Both the position numbers and the translations under genes were made by a program. A stretch of 64,000 nt of DNA from Acetispira formosa (nom. nud.) (lineage in GTDB: Bacteria > Desulfobacterota > Desulfarculia > Adiutricales > Adiutricaceae), in assembly GCA_023525915.1 (NCBI GenBank), contig CP026657.1, positions 1,798,001 through 1,862,000 on the forward strand, given 5' to 3'. Positions 44,601 to 52,859 of the stretch are shown here, piece by piece (position 1 is the first letter of the stretch; each line of letters begins with the position of its first letter). The notes beneath the pieces were generated by a model that did not search any database, was not told the DNA's origin, and was given only the letters and a program-made list of their open reading frames with translations.

Positions 44601-45440
44601 TTAACGCTGCTCCTGGTAAGCTTCGCGCAGCAGTTTTATTTCAGCCGCGTAGCCATCCAGCTCGTTGGGCGTTTCCAGATAGAAAGGCAAATGACGCAGC
44701 GCCGGGTGATTGATCACATGGACAATGGCCGGAAGCCCAATCTGGCCTTCACCGATTTTGGCGTGGCGATCCTTGTGTGCGCCCGGTCCGTTCAGGCTGT
44801 CATTGAGGTGAATGGCTTTCAGTCGCGCAAGACCGATTATGTCGTCAAACTCCTTCAGCACCCCGTCCAGATCATTGACTATGTCATATCCAGCCTCATG
44901 CACATGGCAGGTATCCAGGCATACGCCCAGTTGCTCCTGCCGTTCCACCCGGTCGATAATGGCTCGAATCTCCTCAAAGCGTCCGCCGATTTCAGAACCC
45001 TTTCCGGCCATGGTCTCCAATAGCACCAGGGTGCCCTGCTTGCCATTAAGGATATTGTTCAGAAGCCCCGCAATAAGTTCCAGGCCTTTTTCCAGCCCCT
45101 GCCCCACATGGCTGCCGGGATGAAAGTTGTAATAAGCCCCCGGCAGGTGCTCCATGCGCACCAGATCATCAGCCATGACTTCAAGGGCGAATTCGCGCAC
45201 CCGCCCGTCCTTGGCGGCCGGGTTCAGGGTGTAGGGGGCATGAGCCATGACCGGAGCGAAATGGTTTTCTTTCATCAGCTCCACCAAGGCGGCCGCGTCA
45301 GCCGGGTCCAGCTCCTTGGCCTTGCTGCCGCGCGGGTTGCGGGTGAAAAACTGGAAAGTGTCGGCCTTGATTTTCAGGGCCTCTTTGCCCATGGCCAGAA
45401 AACCCTTCGATGAAGACAGGTGACAGCCGATGTGAAGCAT
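44601..45440 (-). CDS. nfo: Endonuclease IV (AP endonuclease)
   Basis: Zinc-dependent AP endonuclease of base-excision repair (279 aa), TIM-barrel fold. Seen: [10 protein letters not shown] at the N-terminus, NFHPGSH (metal His), [10 protein letters not shown] (metal Glu), [13 protein letters not shown] (metal Asp/His), HLNDS and the C-terminal [10 protein letters not shown]. Length is standard. GGGGAGG precedes the ATG; it is in a tight minus-strand run with the genes above. Confidence 0.94.
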   Translation of the reverse strand: MLHIGCHLSSSKGFLAMGKEALKIKADTFQFFTRNPRGSKAKELDPADAAALVELMKENHFAPVMAHAPYTLNPAAKDGRVREFALEVMADDLVRMEHLPGAYYNFHPGSHVGQGLEKGLELIAGLLNNILNGKQGTLVLLETMAGKGSEIGGRFEEIRAIIDRVERQEQLGVCLDTCHVHEAGYDIVNDLDGVLKEFDDIIGLARLKAIHLNDSLNGPGAHKDRHAKIGEGQIGLPAIVHVINHPALRHLPFYLETPNELDGYAAEIKLLREAYQEQR

Positions 45441-45441
45441 T

Positions 45442-45822
45442 TCAGGCCTCCCCCATAATGGCCGCCCTGGCTTTTATGGGCAGCGAATTCAATAATATGG
45501 CATACGATTCGTCGATCATGGATTTCACCAGTTCGTCAGGCACATCTCCCTCCAGATACAGCGAATTCCAGTGAAGCTTGTTCATGTAATAGCCGGGCAC
45601 TATTTCGCCGGGATATTGCTGACGCAAATCATCGCCGCGCAGGGGATCGAGCTTGAGGGTGAGAATAGGGCGGCCCATCTTGTCGCCGCCCCACATGGCG
45701 AACATTTTGCCGCCCACCAGATAGCGGTCCACCTGGAATGATTCGTGAAACTCCTTCACCGCGCCGGGGCGGTTCAGGAGGTAGCCGTCGAGCCATTTAT
45801 ATTTCATTCTCACCACGCTCAC
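45442..45822 (-). CDS. MmcQ/YjbR family protein
   Basis: A 126-residue protein of the MmcQ/YjbR (CyaY-like fold) family, thought to bind DNA but of unclear function. It shows [20 protein letters not shown] and the typical [16 protein letters not shown] segment near the C-terminus. The GTG start at 45822 overlaps the preceding stop; ATG 45807 is an alternative that removes five residues. It precedes nfo in the operon. Confidence 0.82.
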   Translation of the reverse strand: MSVVRMKYKWLDGYLLNRPGAVKEFHESFQVDRYLVGGKMFAMWGGDKMGRPILTLKLDPLRGDDLRQQYPGEIVPGYYMNKLHWNSLYLEGDVPDELVKSMIDESYAILLNSLPIKARAAIMGEA

Positions 45823-46097
45823 CAGCGGTCACCGACCAGCTCGGCCACCCGCTTCAAGCGGGGCCTGAGCATGACGTAATAATAAACCGACATGAAAAAA
45901 CCGAGAAAGGTCAGGGTGCGGAGGACCATATCGATATAGAAAGCATACATGTCGTTGCCTTCAATCAGGTTGTTCAAGGCCTCAATCTCTTCCAGATGAA
46001 AAACCATCAAACCCCAGGAACCAAAAATGGCCAGGGCGAAAGAGAACACCATTTTATTGAGCAGCCATTTAATTGATGCACCTTTTTTATTCGTCAT
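45819..46097 (-). CDS. Small inner-membrane protein, unknown
   Basis: A 92-residue protein with two hydrophobic helices (about residues 15-35 and 58-76) joined by an acidic loop (FHLEEIEALNNLIEGND) and a basic C-terminal tail. AGGGA precedes the ATG. Overlaps the MmcQ/YjbR gene by 4 bp. Family not recognised. Confidence 0.65.
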   Translation of the reverse strand: MTNKKGASIKWLLNKMVFSFALAIFGSWGLMVFHLEEIEALNNLIEGNDMYAFYIDMVLRTLTFLGFFMSVYYYVMLRPRLKRVAELVGDRW

Positions 46098-46137
46098 ACT
46101 TTTCCCTAACGTGCCTGTGGACTGAAAAAATCGCTGA

Positions 46138-47661
46138 TCATACCCAATCCAGGCCGGACAAAGGCTTGGTGGAGGCGACCAGGGCGAAAGGCATCTGGGC
46201 CCGTTTAAAGGCGGCTTTCTTATAAGAACTGAGCACCCAGGCCACGGTTATGGCCGAATGTCCGCCCTCTTTAGCCACCCGCGAACCGCTTTGCTTGCCT
46301 TCCAGATGGCGATGGAGGATATCATCGAGGAGGTCATAAGGCGGAAGGGAATCCTCATCCTTCTGGTCCGGCCGAAGCTCGGCCGAGGGCGGCCGGGTGA
46401 TTATGCCGGCGGGAATGACTTCCTTTTCACGGTTTATGTATTCGGCCAACTCATATACCCTGGTTTTATAGACATCGCCTATGGGGGCGATGGCCCCGCA
46501 GGTGTCTCCATAGAGGGTGGCATAGCCCATGGCCGCTTCGCTTTTGTTGCCCGTGGCCAGGACGAAGCGATCCTCACGGTTGGAGATATACATCAAAAGC
46601 ACGCCGCGAATCCGGGCCTGAATGTTTTCATCGGCCAGATTGCCTTCTTTCTCATCTCCCTTGGGGACCAGCATAAAAGAGCGGGTAAATGCTTCGCGGA
46701 CGCCGTCAATGGGGATGGTCATGAATTTGATGGAAAGTTTTTTGGCCAGCTCCCGGGCCAGATTCAAACTCTCCGGTGCGTTGTATTCCGAAGGCATGGC
46801 CACACCCAGAACATTTTCCGCCCCCAGCGCGTCCACAGCCAGGGCGGCCACCAAGGCGGAATCCATGCCGCCGGAAAGGCCCAGCACCACTTTGCCCGAA
46901 GAATTGACCCGGATGTAATCACGGAGGCCGGTCTTCAAGGCGTTATACAGAACCTCAATAGGTTCGCGAACCGGCAGCGGCTTGATCGTGGGTAAAGATG
47001 ATGAATTGGTGTCCAAAATAATGGTGGTGTTGTCAAAGCCATTGGCCCAGCCCTTAAGCTCACCGGCCGGATCGAAAACGCAGGTCGCGCCGTCATAAAT
47101 AAAAGGCCCGTCCCCGCCGACCGCCGAGACGTTCAAACGCCAGCAGGCGGCCGGTCCCGGCGCGGGCGGCATGAAGGGTGCGCCCTGAAAAAGACGGGTG
47201 CGGAAAGAGATAACCACATCCACTCCATTCATCGCCTGCGGCGGCAATGTTTTCCGGCCGGGGACGAGACGGATTTTCAGACCGCCCAGCAAAAGGTGGG
47301 GCCAGTCTTCATCATCGTCGGACGGGCGGCTCTTTTTGTACATAACTTTGCCGCCTTTGACGACGAAAGCTTCTTCTGTCACCTGCCCATCCTCATGAAA
47401 GCGGATGCGGGTGGAGGCCAGAGCGATGCCGCCCTTGGCCGTGCTTAGTTCCAGGAGGTCTTCCCAGGCTTTTTCATATTGGATTTCCACGCCGGGGCGC
47501 TCCAAGGCTGACCGTCCGAGCCTCCCGCTGAGGCATAACTGCGGAAAGACAGCCAACTCCACGCCATGAAGTTCTTTGCTGTTGAGCGCGGCTTTGATGA
47601 ATTCCAAATTATCGGTCGGGCGGTCACTGCGTACCCGTCCCTGCAAGAGAGCAATCCTCAT
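46138..47661 (-). CDS. nadE: NAD+ synthase, glutamine- or ammonia-dependent
   Basis: Final step of NAD synthesis, deamido-NAD to NAD (507 aa). An N-terminal nitrilase-like domain (residues 1-230; LAVFPQLCLSG holds the glutamate region) would supply ammonia from glutamine. The C-terminal synthetase has the ATP-pyrophosphatase loop [16 protein letters not shown] near 260 and ATGNKSEAAMGYATLYGD near 375. I do not clearly see the usual nitrilase Cys context, so glutamine use is probable, not certain. AAGGAGG precedes the ATG. Confidence 0.93.
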   Translation of the reverse strand: MRIALLQGRVRSDRPTDNLEFIKAALNSKELHGVELAVFPQLCLSGRLGRSALERPGVEIQYEKAWEDLLELSTAKGGIALASTRIRFHEDGQVTEEAFVVKGGKVMYKKSRPSDDDEDWPHLLLGGLKIRLVPGRKTLPPQAMNGVDVVISFRTRLFQGAPFMPPAPGPAACWRLNVSAVGGDGPFIYDGATCVFDPAGELKGWANGFDNTTIILDTNSSSLPTIKPLPVREPIEVLYNALKTGLRDYIRVNSSGKVVLGLSGGMDSALVAALAVDALGAENVLGVAMPSEYNAPESLNLARELAKKLSIKFMTIPIDGVREAFTRSFMLVPKGDEKEGNLADENIQARIRGVLLMYISNREDRFVLATGNKSEAAMGYATLYGDTCGAIAPIGDVYKTRVYELAEYINREKEVIPAGIITRPPSAELRPDQKDEDSLPPYDLLDDILHRHLEGKQSGSRVAKEGGHSAITVAWVLSSYKKAAFKRAQMPFALVASTKPLSGLDWV

Positions 47662-47812
47662 CCCCCACCTCCTTGCCGGGCCGGACCCCAGGCTCTGCGT
47701 CTGGGTGATACCTTCCCGTAATAGTTATACACAGTCAATCTTATAATTTCAGAATCGCATTGACCCGGCGGCGGTCATCCGCTTTTCCTTAATTACACTC
47801 TTGACTATGTAA

Positions 47813-49132
47813 TCAGCTATTGGTCTTGCCCATACGGGCTTTTTTATCCAGCTCCCTGAGAAAATCCATCTTTTCCTGAATCTTTATTTCCAGCCCGCGA
47901 TTGACCGGCTTATACCAGCCAGGTTCCCGCATGCCATCGGGCATGTAGGTCTCGCCGGCCGCGTAGGCATGCGGTTCATCGTGGGCATAGCGGTATTCCC
48001 GGCCATGGCCAAGTTCCTTCATCAGCCGCGTGGGAGCGTTCCGCAGATGGATGGGCACTTCCCGCGATTTATCATTTTTGACAAAACTCATGGCCCGGTT
48101 ATAGGCCACCTCACCGGCGTTGCTCTTGGCCGCGATGGATAGATATATCACCGCCTCGGCCAAAGCCAGTTCTCCTTCAGGCGAACCCAGCCGTTCATAG
48201 GTCTCGGCCGCCCGCATGGCGATGTCCGCGCCCCTGGGGTCGGCCAGACCGACGTCCTCCCAGGCCATGCGCACGATGCGGCGGGCCAGATAACGCGCAT
48301 CGGCCCCGCCGTCGATCATCCGGCAGAACCAGTAGAGCGCCGCGTCCGGGTGGGAACCGCGAACTGATTTGTGCAAAGCCGATATCTGATCATAAAAGTT
48401 ATCGCCGCCCTTGTCAAAGCGCCGCACATTCATTGACAGCGCCTCCTGAATAAAAGGCCCGTCAATTTCCGCGACTCCGGCCGTTCTGGCGGCCGAGCGG
48501 CTCTGTTCAAGAAAGTTGAGGAAGCGGCGGGCGTCGCCGTCGGCATAGCCGGTGAGAGCGTCCACGGCCTCATCAGTGTAGGTCAGGCCCTCCAAAGCGC
48601 CAAAGGCAATGGCCCGCTCCAACAGGAGCTTCATTTCATCCTCAGTCAGGGATTTGAGAACATAAACTTGAGCGCGGGACAGAAGGGCCGAATTGACCTC
48701 AAACGACGGATTCTCCGTGGTGGCCCCTATCAGCGTCACCAGGCCGGACTCCGAGTAGGGCAGCAAAGCATCCTGCTGGGCTTTGTTAAAGCGGTGAATT
48801 TCATCGATAAACAGGATGGTCCGCTTGCCCCAGGCCAAATTGCGCTCTGCCATATCCATGGCCGAACGAATATCTTTGACTCCGGAAAAAACGGCGGACA
48901 GTGAAATGAACTCCCGCCCTCCGGCCTGGGCCGTCAGTCGGGCCAGGGTGGTCTTGCCCACGCCCGGCGGCCCCCAGAGAATCATGGATTGCAGATCACC
49001 CGAATCAAAGGCCAGCCTCAAGGGCTTGCCCGGCCCCAAAAGATGACTCTGCCCCACCACCTCATCGAGACTGAGGGGCCGGAGAGCTTCAGCCAGCGGA
49101 GCTTCGGGCTTTACGTCAAAAAGGCCTTGCAT
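47813..49132 (-). CDS. rarA: Replication-associated recombination protein A (MgsA/RarA)
   Basis: AAA+ ATPase related to clamp-loader subunits, acting at stalled forks (439 aa). Seen: RPLSLDEVVGQSHLLG near the start, Walker A GPPGVGKTTLA near 52, Walker B FIDEIHRFNKAQQDALLP near 105, GATTENPSFEVN sensor 1 and the C-terminal tetramerisation domain with YMPDGM. ATG 49132 (MQGLFDVKPE) fits the family start; 19 extra residues of the longer frame do not. Confidence 0.93.
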   Translation of the reverse strand: MQGLFDVKPEAPLAEALRPLSLDEVVGQSHLLGPGKPLRLAFDSGDLQSMILWGPPGVGKTTLARLTAQAGGREFISLSAVFSGVKDIRSAMDMAERNLAWGKRTILFIDEIHRFNKAQQDALLPYSESGLVTLIGATTENPSFEVNSALLSRAQVYVLKSLTEDEMKLLLERAIAFGALEGLTYTDEAVDALTGYADGDARRFLNFLEQSRSAARTAGVAEIDGPFIQEALSMNVRRFDKGGDNFYDQISALHKSVRGSHPDAALYWFCRMIDGGADARYLARRIVRMAWEDVGLADPRGADIAMRAAETYERLGSPEGELALAEAVIYLSIAAKSNAGEVAYNRAMSFVKNDKSREVPIHLRNAPTRLMKELGHGREYRYAHDEPHAYAAGETYMPDGMREPGWYKPVNRGLEIKIQEKMDFLRELDKKARMGKTNS

Positions 49133-49139
49133 CTGAACC

Positions 49140-49604
49140 CTAGTTGCCCTGAGCGGCCTGAAGGCTCTCCACGGCCTTGACCAGTTCATCTTTATGGCGC
49201 TTGATCAGGGCCATTTCGCGAGTGTCCGGTTTGGCGAAATCGGGAGCGGCGGCATTGCGGGGATCATCGGGCTTCAAAAGCATCGACATGCCTACGGCCA
49301 TTTTAGTGGTGACATAGGCAAAGCGGCTTTCCGACCAGCCGGGAATAGCGGCCGCCACTTCCGAGGCGCGTTCAGGTGACTGGCGCAGACTGAAAATAGC
49401 CTCCAGATTGGCCATGTAGGTTCGGTAATCTTCCTCTGCCAGCGGGGTCTCCCTGGACATGGTGCGCTGAAGTTCGCGGCTGAGGCGGGCTTTTTCCTTG
49501 GTTTGAGCCAGGGCCGTTTCCGCGGCGAAGATAGAAGACAGTATATAAGCCAGAGCCGTGGCGGCCATGACAAGGACGGGCAATTTTGAGTAGTTTTTAT
49601 TCAT
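49140..49604 (-). CDS. Exported protein, tandem paralogue 3
   Basis: A 154-residue protein with an N-terminal signal or anchor (VLVMAATALAYILSSIFA, possible cleavage after ALAQ). The mature part has LAEEDYRTYMANLEAI and SRFAYVTTKMAVGMSMLL, which line up with LTQADIDAYVEVLPRL / RLVYVGAKVAIAQAMA and LSQADVDAYLKIMPDM / RFSYIVSKIALAQAMN in the two genes upstream. It is the most divergent of the three. Function unknown; periplasmic. ATG 49604 is chosen as the first Met that gives a proper signal sequence. Confidence 0.72.
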   Translation of the reverse strand: MNKNYSKLPVLVMAATALAYILSSIFAAETALAQTKEKARLSRELQRTMSRETPLAEEDYRTYMANLEAIFSLRQSPERASEVAAAIPGWSESRFAYVTTKMAVGMSMLLKPDDPRNAAAPDFAKPDTREMALIKRHKDELVKAVESLQAAQGN

Positions 49605-49616
49605 TTCAACTCTCAC

Positions 49617-49707
49617 AAGTAACAAATTCTTTGAACGCCGCTTCCCGGCCGTTACTCTACACTCAGACGGGCTGCCGCCTCGGCGTTGGCGGCGGCCCCT
49701 GGCCGCT
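49617..49707. repeat. 90-bp repeat family C, copy 1
   Basis: AAGTAACAAATTCTTTGAA, GCCGCTTCCCGGCCGTTACT and ACTCAGACGGGC followed by a CCTCGGCGTTGGCGGCGG stretch, about 90% like the copy at 63655-63743. It abuts the 5' end of the minus-strand gene at 49604. Confidence 0.75.
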
Positions 49708-49755
49708 CATATCGAAGTTGTGGCGCGGCCGCCGGGGCCGCTTCTGTCTGGGAAA

Positions 49756-50208
49756 CTACTGGCCAATCCCGGCCGCCGCCCGGCGGGCCGTTTCCTGGGC
49801 CAGACTAAGGGAATGGAGATTCGTGGTTACCAGCGCAATTTCCTCCGGTGAGGGATGGAGATAAAGCGGCACATTGTTATCCGTCAACTGCTGGGCGTTC
49901 ATGGCCCCAATGGCCATGGCTTGGGCAATGGCAACCTTGGCCCCGACATAAACCAGCCTTTTTTTGCTGATTTTGGCGTCTATCAGCAATTTGTTGGCCC
50001 GGGGCGCATCGCGGGTGACTTCAGGGGTCAGGCGCGGCAACACTTCAACATAGGCGTCAATATCGGCCTGGGTCAGAGGTGACAGGTGAGACATGTCCTC
50101 ATCCATAGCCCAGGCGGGCTGGGCCATGATAAATAAAGCCGCCGTCAACATGGCCGTGAGAACCGGAAATAAGGGCCGGGCTTTATTCTTAATTTGAAAA
50201 ATTGCCAT
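49756..50208 (-). CDS. Exported protein, tandem paralogue 2
   Basis: A 150-residue protein with a clear Sec signal peptide (PVLTAMLTAALFIMAQPAWA, then MDEDMSH). The mature domain is helical and shares the ADIDAYVEVLPRL and VYVGAKVAIAQAM segments with its neighbours. ATG 50208 has GAGGGG at 6-nt spacing. Function unknown. Confidence 0.75.
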   Translation of the reverse strand: MAIFQIKNKARPLFPVLTAMLTAALFIMAQPAWAMDEDMSHLSPLTQADIDAYVEVLPRLTPEVTRDAPRANKLLIDAKISKKRLVYVGAKVAIAQAMAIGAMNAQQLTDNNVPLYLHPSPEEIALVTTNLHSLSLAQETARRAAAGIGQ

Positions 50209-50228
50209 AGTCATCCCCTCTTCATCGC

Positions 50229-50252
50229 AAAAGGCCGGCGCAACGCGCCGGC
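50229..50252 (-). terminator. Terminator after paralogue 1
   Basis: GGCCGGCGC / GCGCCGGCC with a 3-nt loop and a TTTT tail on the minus strand, 40 bp past the stop at 50293. Confidence 0.6.
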
Positions 50253-50292
50253 CCTCATTGCGGTAAATACTATCAGACCGGAGAGCCGCTAG

Positions 50293-50733
50293 TTACTGGC
50301 CCATTGCCTGAGTCATTTCCATGGCGGCTTTGTTGAGGGCGTCCATGTTCTTTTTGACCAGCTCTTTGTCGGCGTCGGTGGGGCGCAGAACATCCGGGAG
50401 CTGATTGATGTTAAGCTGCTCGGCGGTGGCGCCCATGTTCATGGCCTGAGCCAGGGCGATTTTGGAGACGATATAGGAAAAACGGACTTCGCTGAGGCCG
50501 GCCGCTTCATAGGCCTTGACCAGGGCGCTGGGATCGCTCATGGCCTTGGGCATATCGGGCATGATCTTGAGATAGGCGTCGACATCGGCCTGGCTCAGGG
50601 GCGGTTCGCTTTTGAGCGCGTCCAGCACTTCCGGGGGAATGGACGCGCCGCCGGGAATCTGGGCCAGAGCCACATTGGCGGAAAGGGTCAGCATCATCAG
50701 GCCGAGTGCGACAGCTAAAGTTTTTCTGATCAT
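50293..50733 (-). CDS. Exported protein, tandem paralogue 1
   Basis: A 146-residue protein with a Sec signal peptide (TLAVALGLMMLTLSANVALA, then QIPGG). The mature part is helical: LSQADVDAYLKIMPDMPKAM, then RFSYIVSKIALAQAMNMGATAEQL, ending with a Met/Ala-rich tail. No known domain recognised. CAGGAG precedes ATG 50733 by 9 nt. First of three related genes, each with its own ribosome-binding site; a hairpin separates it from paralogue 2. Confidence 0.78.
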   Translation of the reverse strand: MIRKTLAVALGLMMLTLSANVALAQIPGGASIPPEVLDALKSEPPLSQADVDAYLKIMPDMPKAMSDPSALVKAYEAAGLSEVRFSYIVSKIALAQAMNMGATAEQLNINQLPDVLRPTDADKELVKKNMDALNKAAMEMTQAMGQ

Positions 50734-50910
50734 GATTTTGAACTCCTGGGTGCTCTTGTCTGAAGAGCTGTTTTTGGGGAATCTTTCCTTATTCAAACGG
50801 AAACCGCTTGCGTGTGCGAACAGATCAAAAATTCTTATTATCCGTGGTTTGCGGCCGGGAACCTTACCCCGCGAATCGAACACCGACAAACCATCCACAG
50901 GGGCGGGGGT

Positions 50911-51060
50911 GATTCTAATTATGGCTCGTAGCTACACAAAAAGCGTGGTTTTTGTTTCGCGAGCAACTATTTTTCCGTCAAGACCAGTCGCTGGCGCTCC
51001 GTCTCGCTACGCTCGACCCCGGCTTTATGCGGCCGTGTCGGCCATAATTAGAATTGCTGC
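50911..51060 (+). repeat. MITE-like hairpin element, copy 8 (A-type ends)
   Basis: Short copy with ATTCTAATTATGGC / GCCATAATTAGAAT terminal inverted repeats, a CTACACAAAAA...TTTTTGTTTCG stem and the CCAGTCGCTGGCGCTCCGTC core. I see no clear flanking duplication. Confidence 0.85.
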
Positions 51061-51063
51061 AGG

Positions 51064-51155
51064 CACGGGGGCCTCACTCTTAATACGATGATGGCCGCCA
51101 TAACCAGCTATTACGGGAAACAGCCTCCTAGACATGGGGTCCGGGCCCTGCCCGG
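51064..51155 (+). repeat. 90-bp structured element, copy 4
   Basis: Core CACTCTTAATACGATGATGG, CTATTACGGGAA and AGACATGGGGTCC, with terminal stem CCGGGC/GCCCGG. The only copy not upstream of a same-strand gene: it lies head-on against the livF end. Confidence 0.78.
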
Positions 51156-51158
51156 CGG

Positions 51159-51869
51159 TCAGCCGCCCAGATAAGCTTTGCGTACACCTTCATCGGCCAG
51201 AAGATCATCGGCCACGCCGCTGAGGGTGATCGAACCGGTGGTCAGAATGTAGGCCCGGTGGGCCACTCTCAAGGCCAGATTTGCGTTTTGCTCAACCAGG
51301 AGGATGGTCGTGCCCTGCTCCAGATTGATCTGCCGTATTATATCAAAGATATTTCTGATGATCAACGGCGCCAGTCCCAGAGACGGCTCGTCCAGAAGCA
51401 GCATCCGAGGCCGCCCCATCAGGGCCCTGGAAATGGCCAGCATCTGCTGTTCGCCGCCGGAGAGCGTGCCGCCGCTCTGGGTCGACCTTTTGGCCAGAAT
51501 GGGAAAGAGGCTCATCACATATTCCAGATCGTCGGCAATGCCCTTTTTATCCCGCCTTAGATAGGCCCCCATTTTGAGGTTTTCCAGAACGGTCAGGTCC
51601 GGGAAAATGTGGCGGCCCTCCGGCACCTGAATCAGCCCTTTGGAGACAATGGATTCAGGGCTCTGGTTAATGATGCTTTCGCCGTCAAAAACGATCTCGC
51701 CGCGCTTGGGCGGCACCAGCCCGGAAATGGAAGCCAGGGTAGTGGTTTTACCCGCGCCGTTGGACCCCAGAAGAGCAATGATTTCGCCTTTTTTGACTTC
51801 CAGATTTATGCCCTTCAAGGCCTCAATATTACCATAATAGGTATGAATACCCGTTAGTTTAAGCATCAT
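51159..51869 (-). CDS. livF: Branched-chain amino acid ABC transporter ATPase LivF
   Basis: ABC ATPase (236 aa) powering Liv-type uptake with LivG. Walker A GSNGAGKTT near residue 35, Q-loop, LSGGEQQ signature near 137, Walker B MLLLDEPSLGLAP and the switch His in LLVEQ region are in place. Last gene of livKHMGF, about 175 bp after livG because MITE copy 9 lies between them. Confidence 0.94.
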   Translation of the reverse strand: MMLKLTGIHTYYGNIEALKGINLEVKKGEIIALLGSNGAGKTTTLASISGLVPPKRGEIVFDGESIINQSPESIVSKGLIQVPEGRHIFPDLTVLENLKMGAYLRRDKKGIADDLEYVMSLFPILAKRSTQSGGTLSGGEQQMLAISRALMGRPRMLLLDEPSLGLAPLIIRNIFDIIRQINLEQGTTILLVEQNANLALRVAHRAYILTTGSITLSGVADDLLADEGVRKAYLGG

Positions 51870-51871
51870 TC

Positions 51872-52026
51872 ACTATTCCAATTTTATGTTTTCCCATAAA
51901 CTTACTGTCCGCAGCCGGGCAAAAAGCGTGGTTTTTGCCCGGCGAGCAACGACATTGGCCTCAAAACCAGTCGCTGACGCTCCGTCTCGCTGGCGCTCGA
52001 CCTGTGATTGTGAATCGACAGAGCGA
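51872..52026 (+). repeat. MITE-like hairpin element, copy 9 (between livG and livF)
   Basis: Stem GCCGGGCAAAAA...TTTTTGCCCGGC with core AACCAGTCGCTGACGCTCCG; ends degraded. It sits inside the operon without ending it, in antisense orientation to the genes. Confidence 0.75.
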
Positions 52027-52043
52027 GGCCGGCGAGTTCCTAA

Positions 52044-52859
52044 TCATTCCTCTCCCAGGTAAGCCTTGATGACGGCTGGGTCGTTTTTAATCTCCAGAGG
52101 TCCGCCTTGGGCGATGACCCGGCCGTATTCCATGACATATACCTTTTCAGAAATGCTCATAACCAGGCTCATATCGTGTTCAATCAGGAGAATCGACAGG
52201 TTCTCACGATCCCGGATCAGGTGGATCAAATCCTTCAATTCACGCGTTTCATTGATATTCAGCCCGGCCGCCGGTTCATCCAGAAGCAAAAGAGAGGGCC
52301 GGGTGGCCAGCGCCCGCACTATCTCCAGGCGGCGCTGGTCGCCATAGGGCAGGTTTTTGGCCAGATCGTTCACCGCCCGGCTCAGGCCGTATTTTTCAAG
52401 AAGCTGATAGCTGTATTCGGCCATGGCGTTTTCTTCGGCCATGGTATTTTTATCCCGGAACAAAGCCCCCCACAGGCCCGCTTTCATCCGGCAGTGACAC
52501 CCAATCAGAACGTTTTCCAGAACGGTGAGGTTGTTGAACAGGCGTATATTCTGAAAGGTGCGAGCCACACCCAGAGTGGTGACTTTGTCCGGGCTCAGGC
52601 CGCGAAGAGGCACTACCTGGTCACCCCCCTCCGGCTGCGGGGCCTTGAAAAGAATGCGTCCGCGCGTGGGGGTGTATATGCCGGTGAGGCAGTTGAAAAA
52701 TGTAGTCTTGCCCGCGCCGTTGGGGCCGATCAGAGCGGTGATCGAGCCTTTTTCCACCCGGAAATTGACCTCATCAAGCGCTACCAGACCACCAAAAATC
52801 ATGGAAACATCTTGGGTTTCGATGATGCTGGCCGGATTGTTCATGACGTTTTCTGTCAT
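52044..52859 (-). CDS. livG: Branched-chain amino acid ABC transporter ATPase LivG
   Basis: ABC ATPase (271 aa) with Walker A GPNGAGKTT near residue 41, a LivG-type insertion after it, a YGDQRRLEIVRAL signature-region helix, Walker B LLLLDEPAAGLN and H-loop LLIEHDMSLV. Its start overlaps the livM stop (4 bp). Confidence 0.94.
   Translation of the reverse strand: MTENVMNNPASIIETQDVSMIFGGLVALDEVNFRVEKGSITALIGPNGAGKTTFFNCLTGIYTPTRGRILFKAPQPEGGDQVVPLRGLSPDKVTTLGVARTFQNIRLFNNLTVLENVLIGCHCRMKAGLWGALFRDKNTMAEENAMAEYSYQLLEKYGLSRAVNDLAKNLPYGDQRRLEIVRALATRPSLLLLDEPAAGLNINETRELKDLIHLIRDRENLSILLIEHDMSLVMSISEKVYVMEYGRVIAQGGPLEIKNDPAVIKAYLGEE

Larger units (their letters stand above)
50734..51158. other. 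Intergenic region with MITE and 90-bp element
   Basis: The 180 bp upstream of paralogue 1 (promoter region) is followed by MITE copy 8 and the roughly 90-bp element copy 4, which runs up to the livF stop. No gene. Confidence 0.6.
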
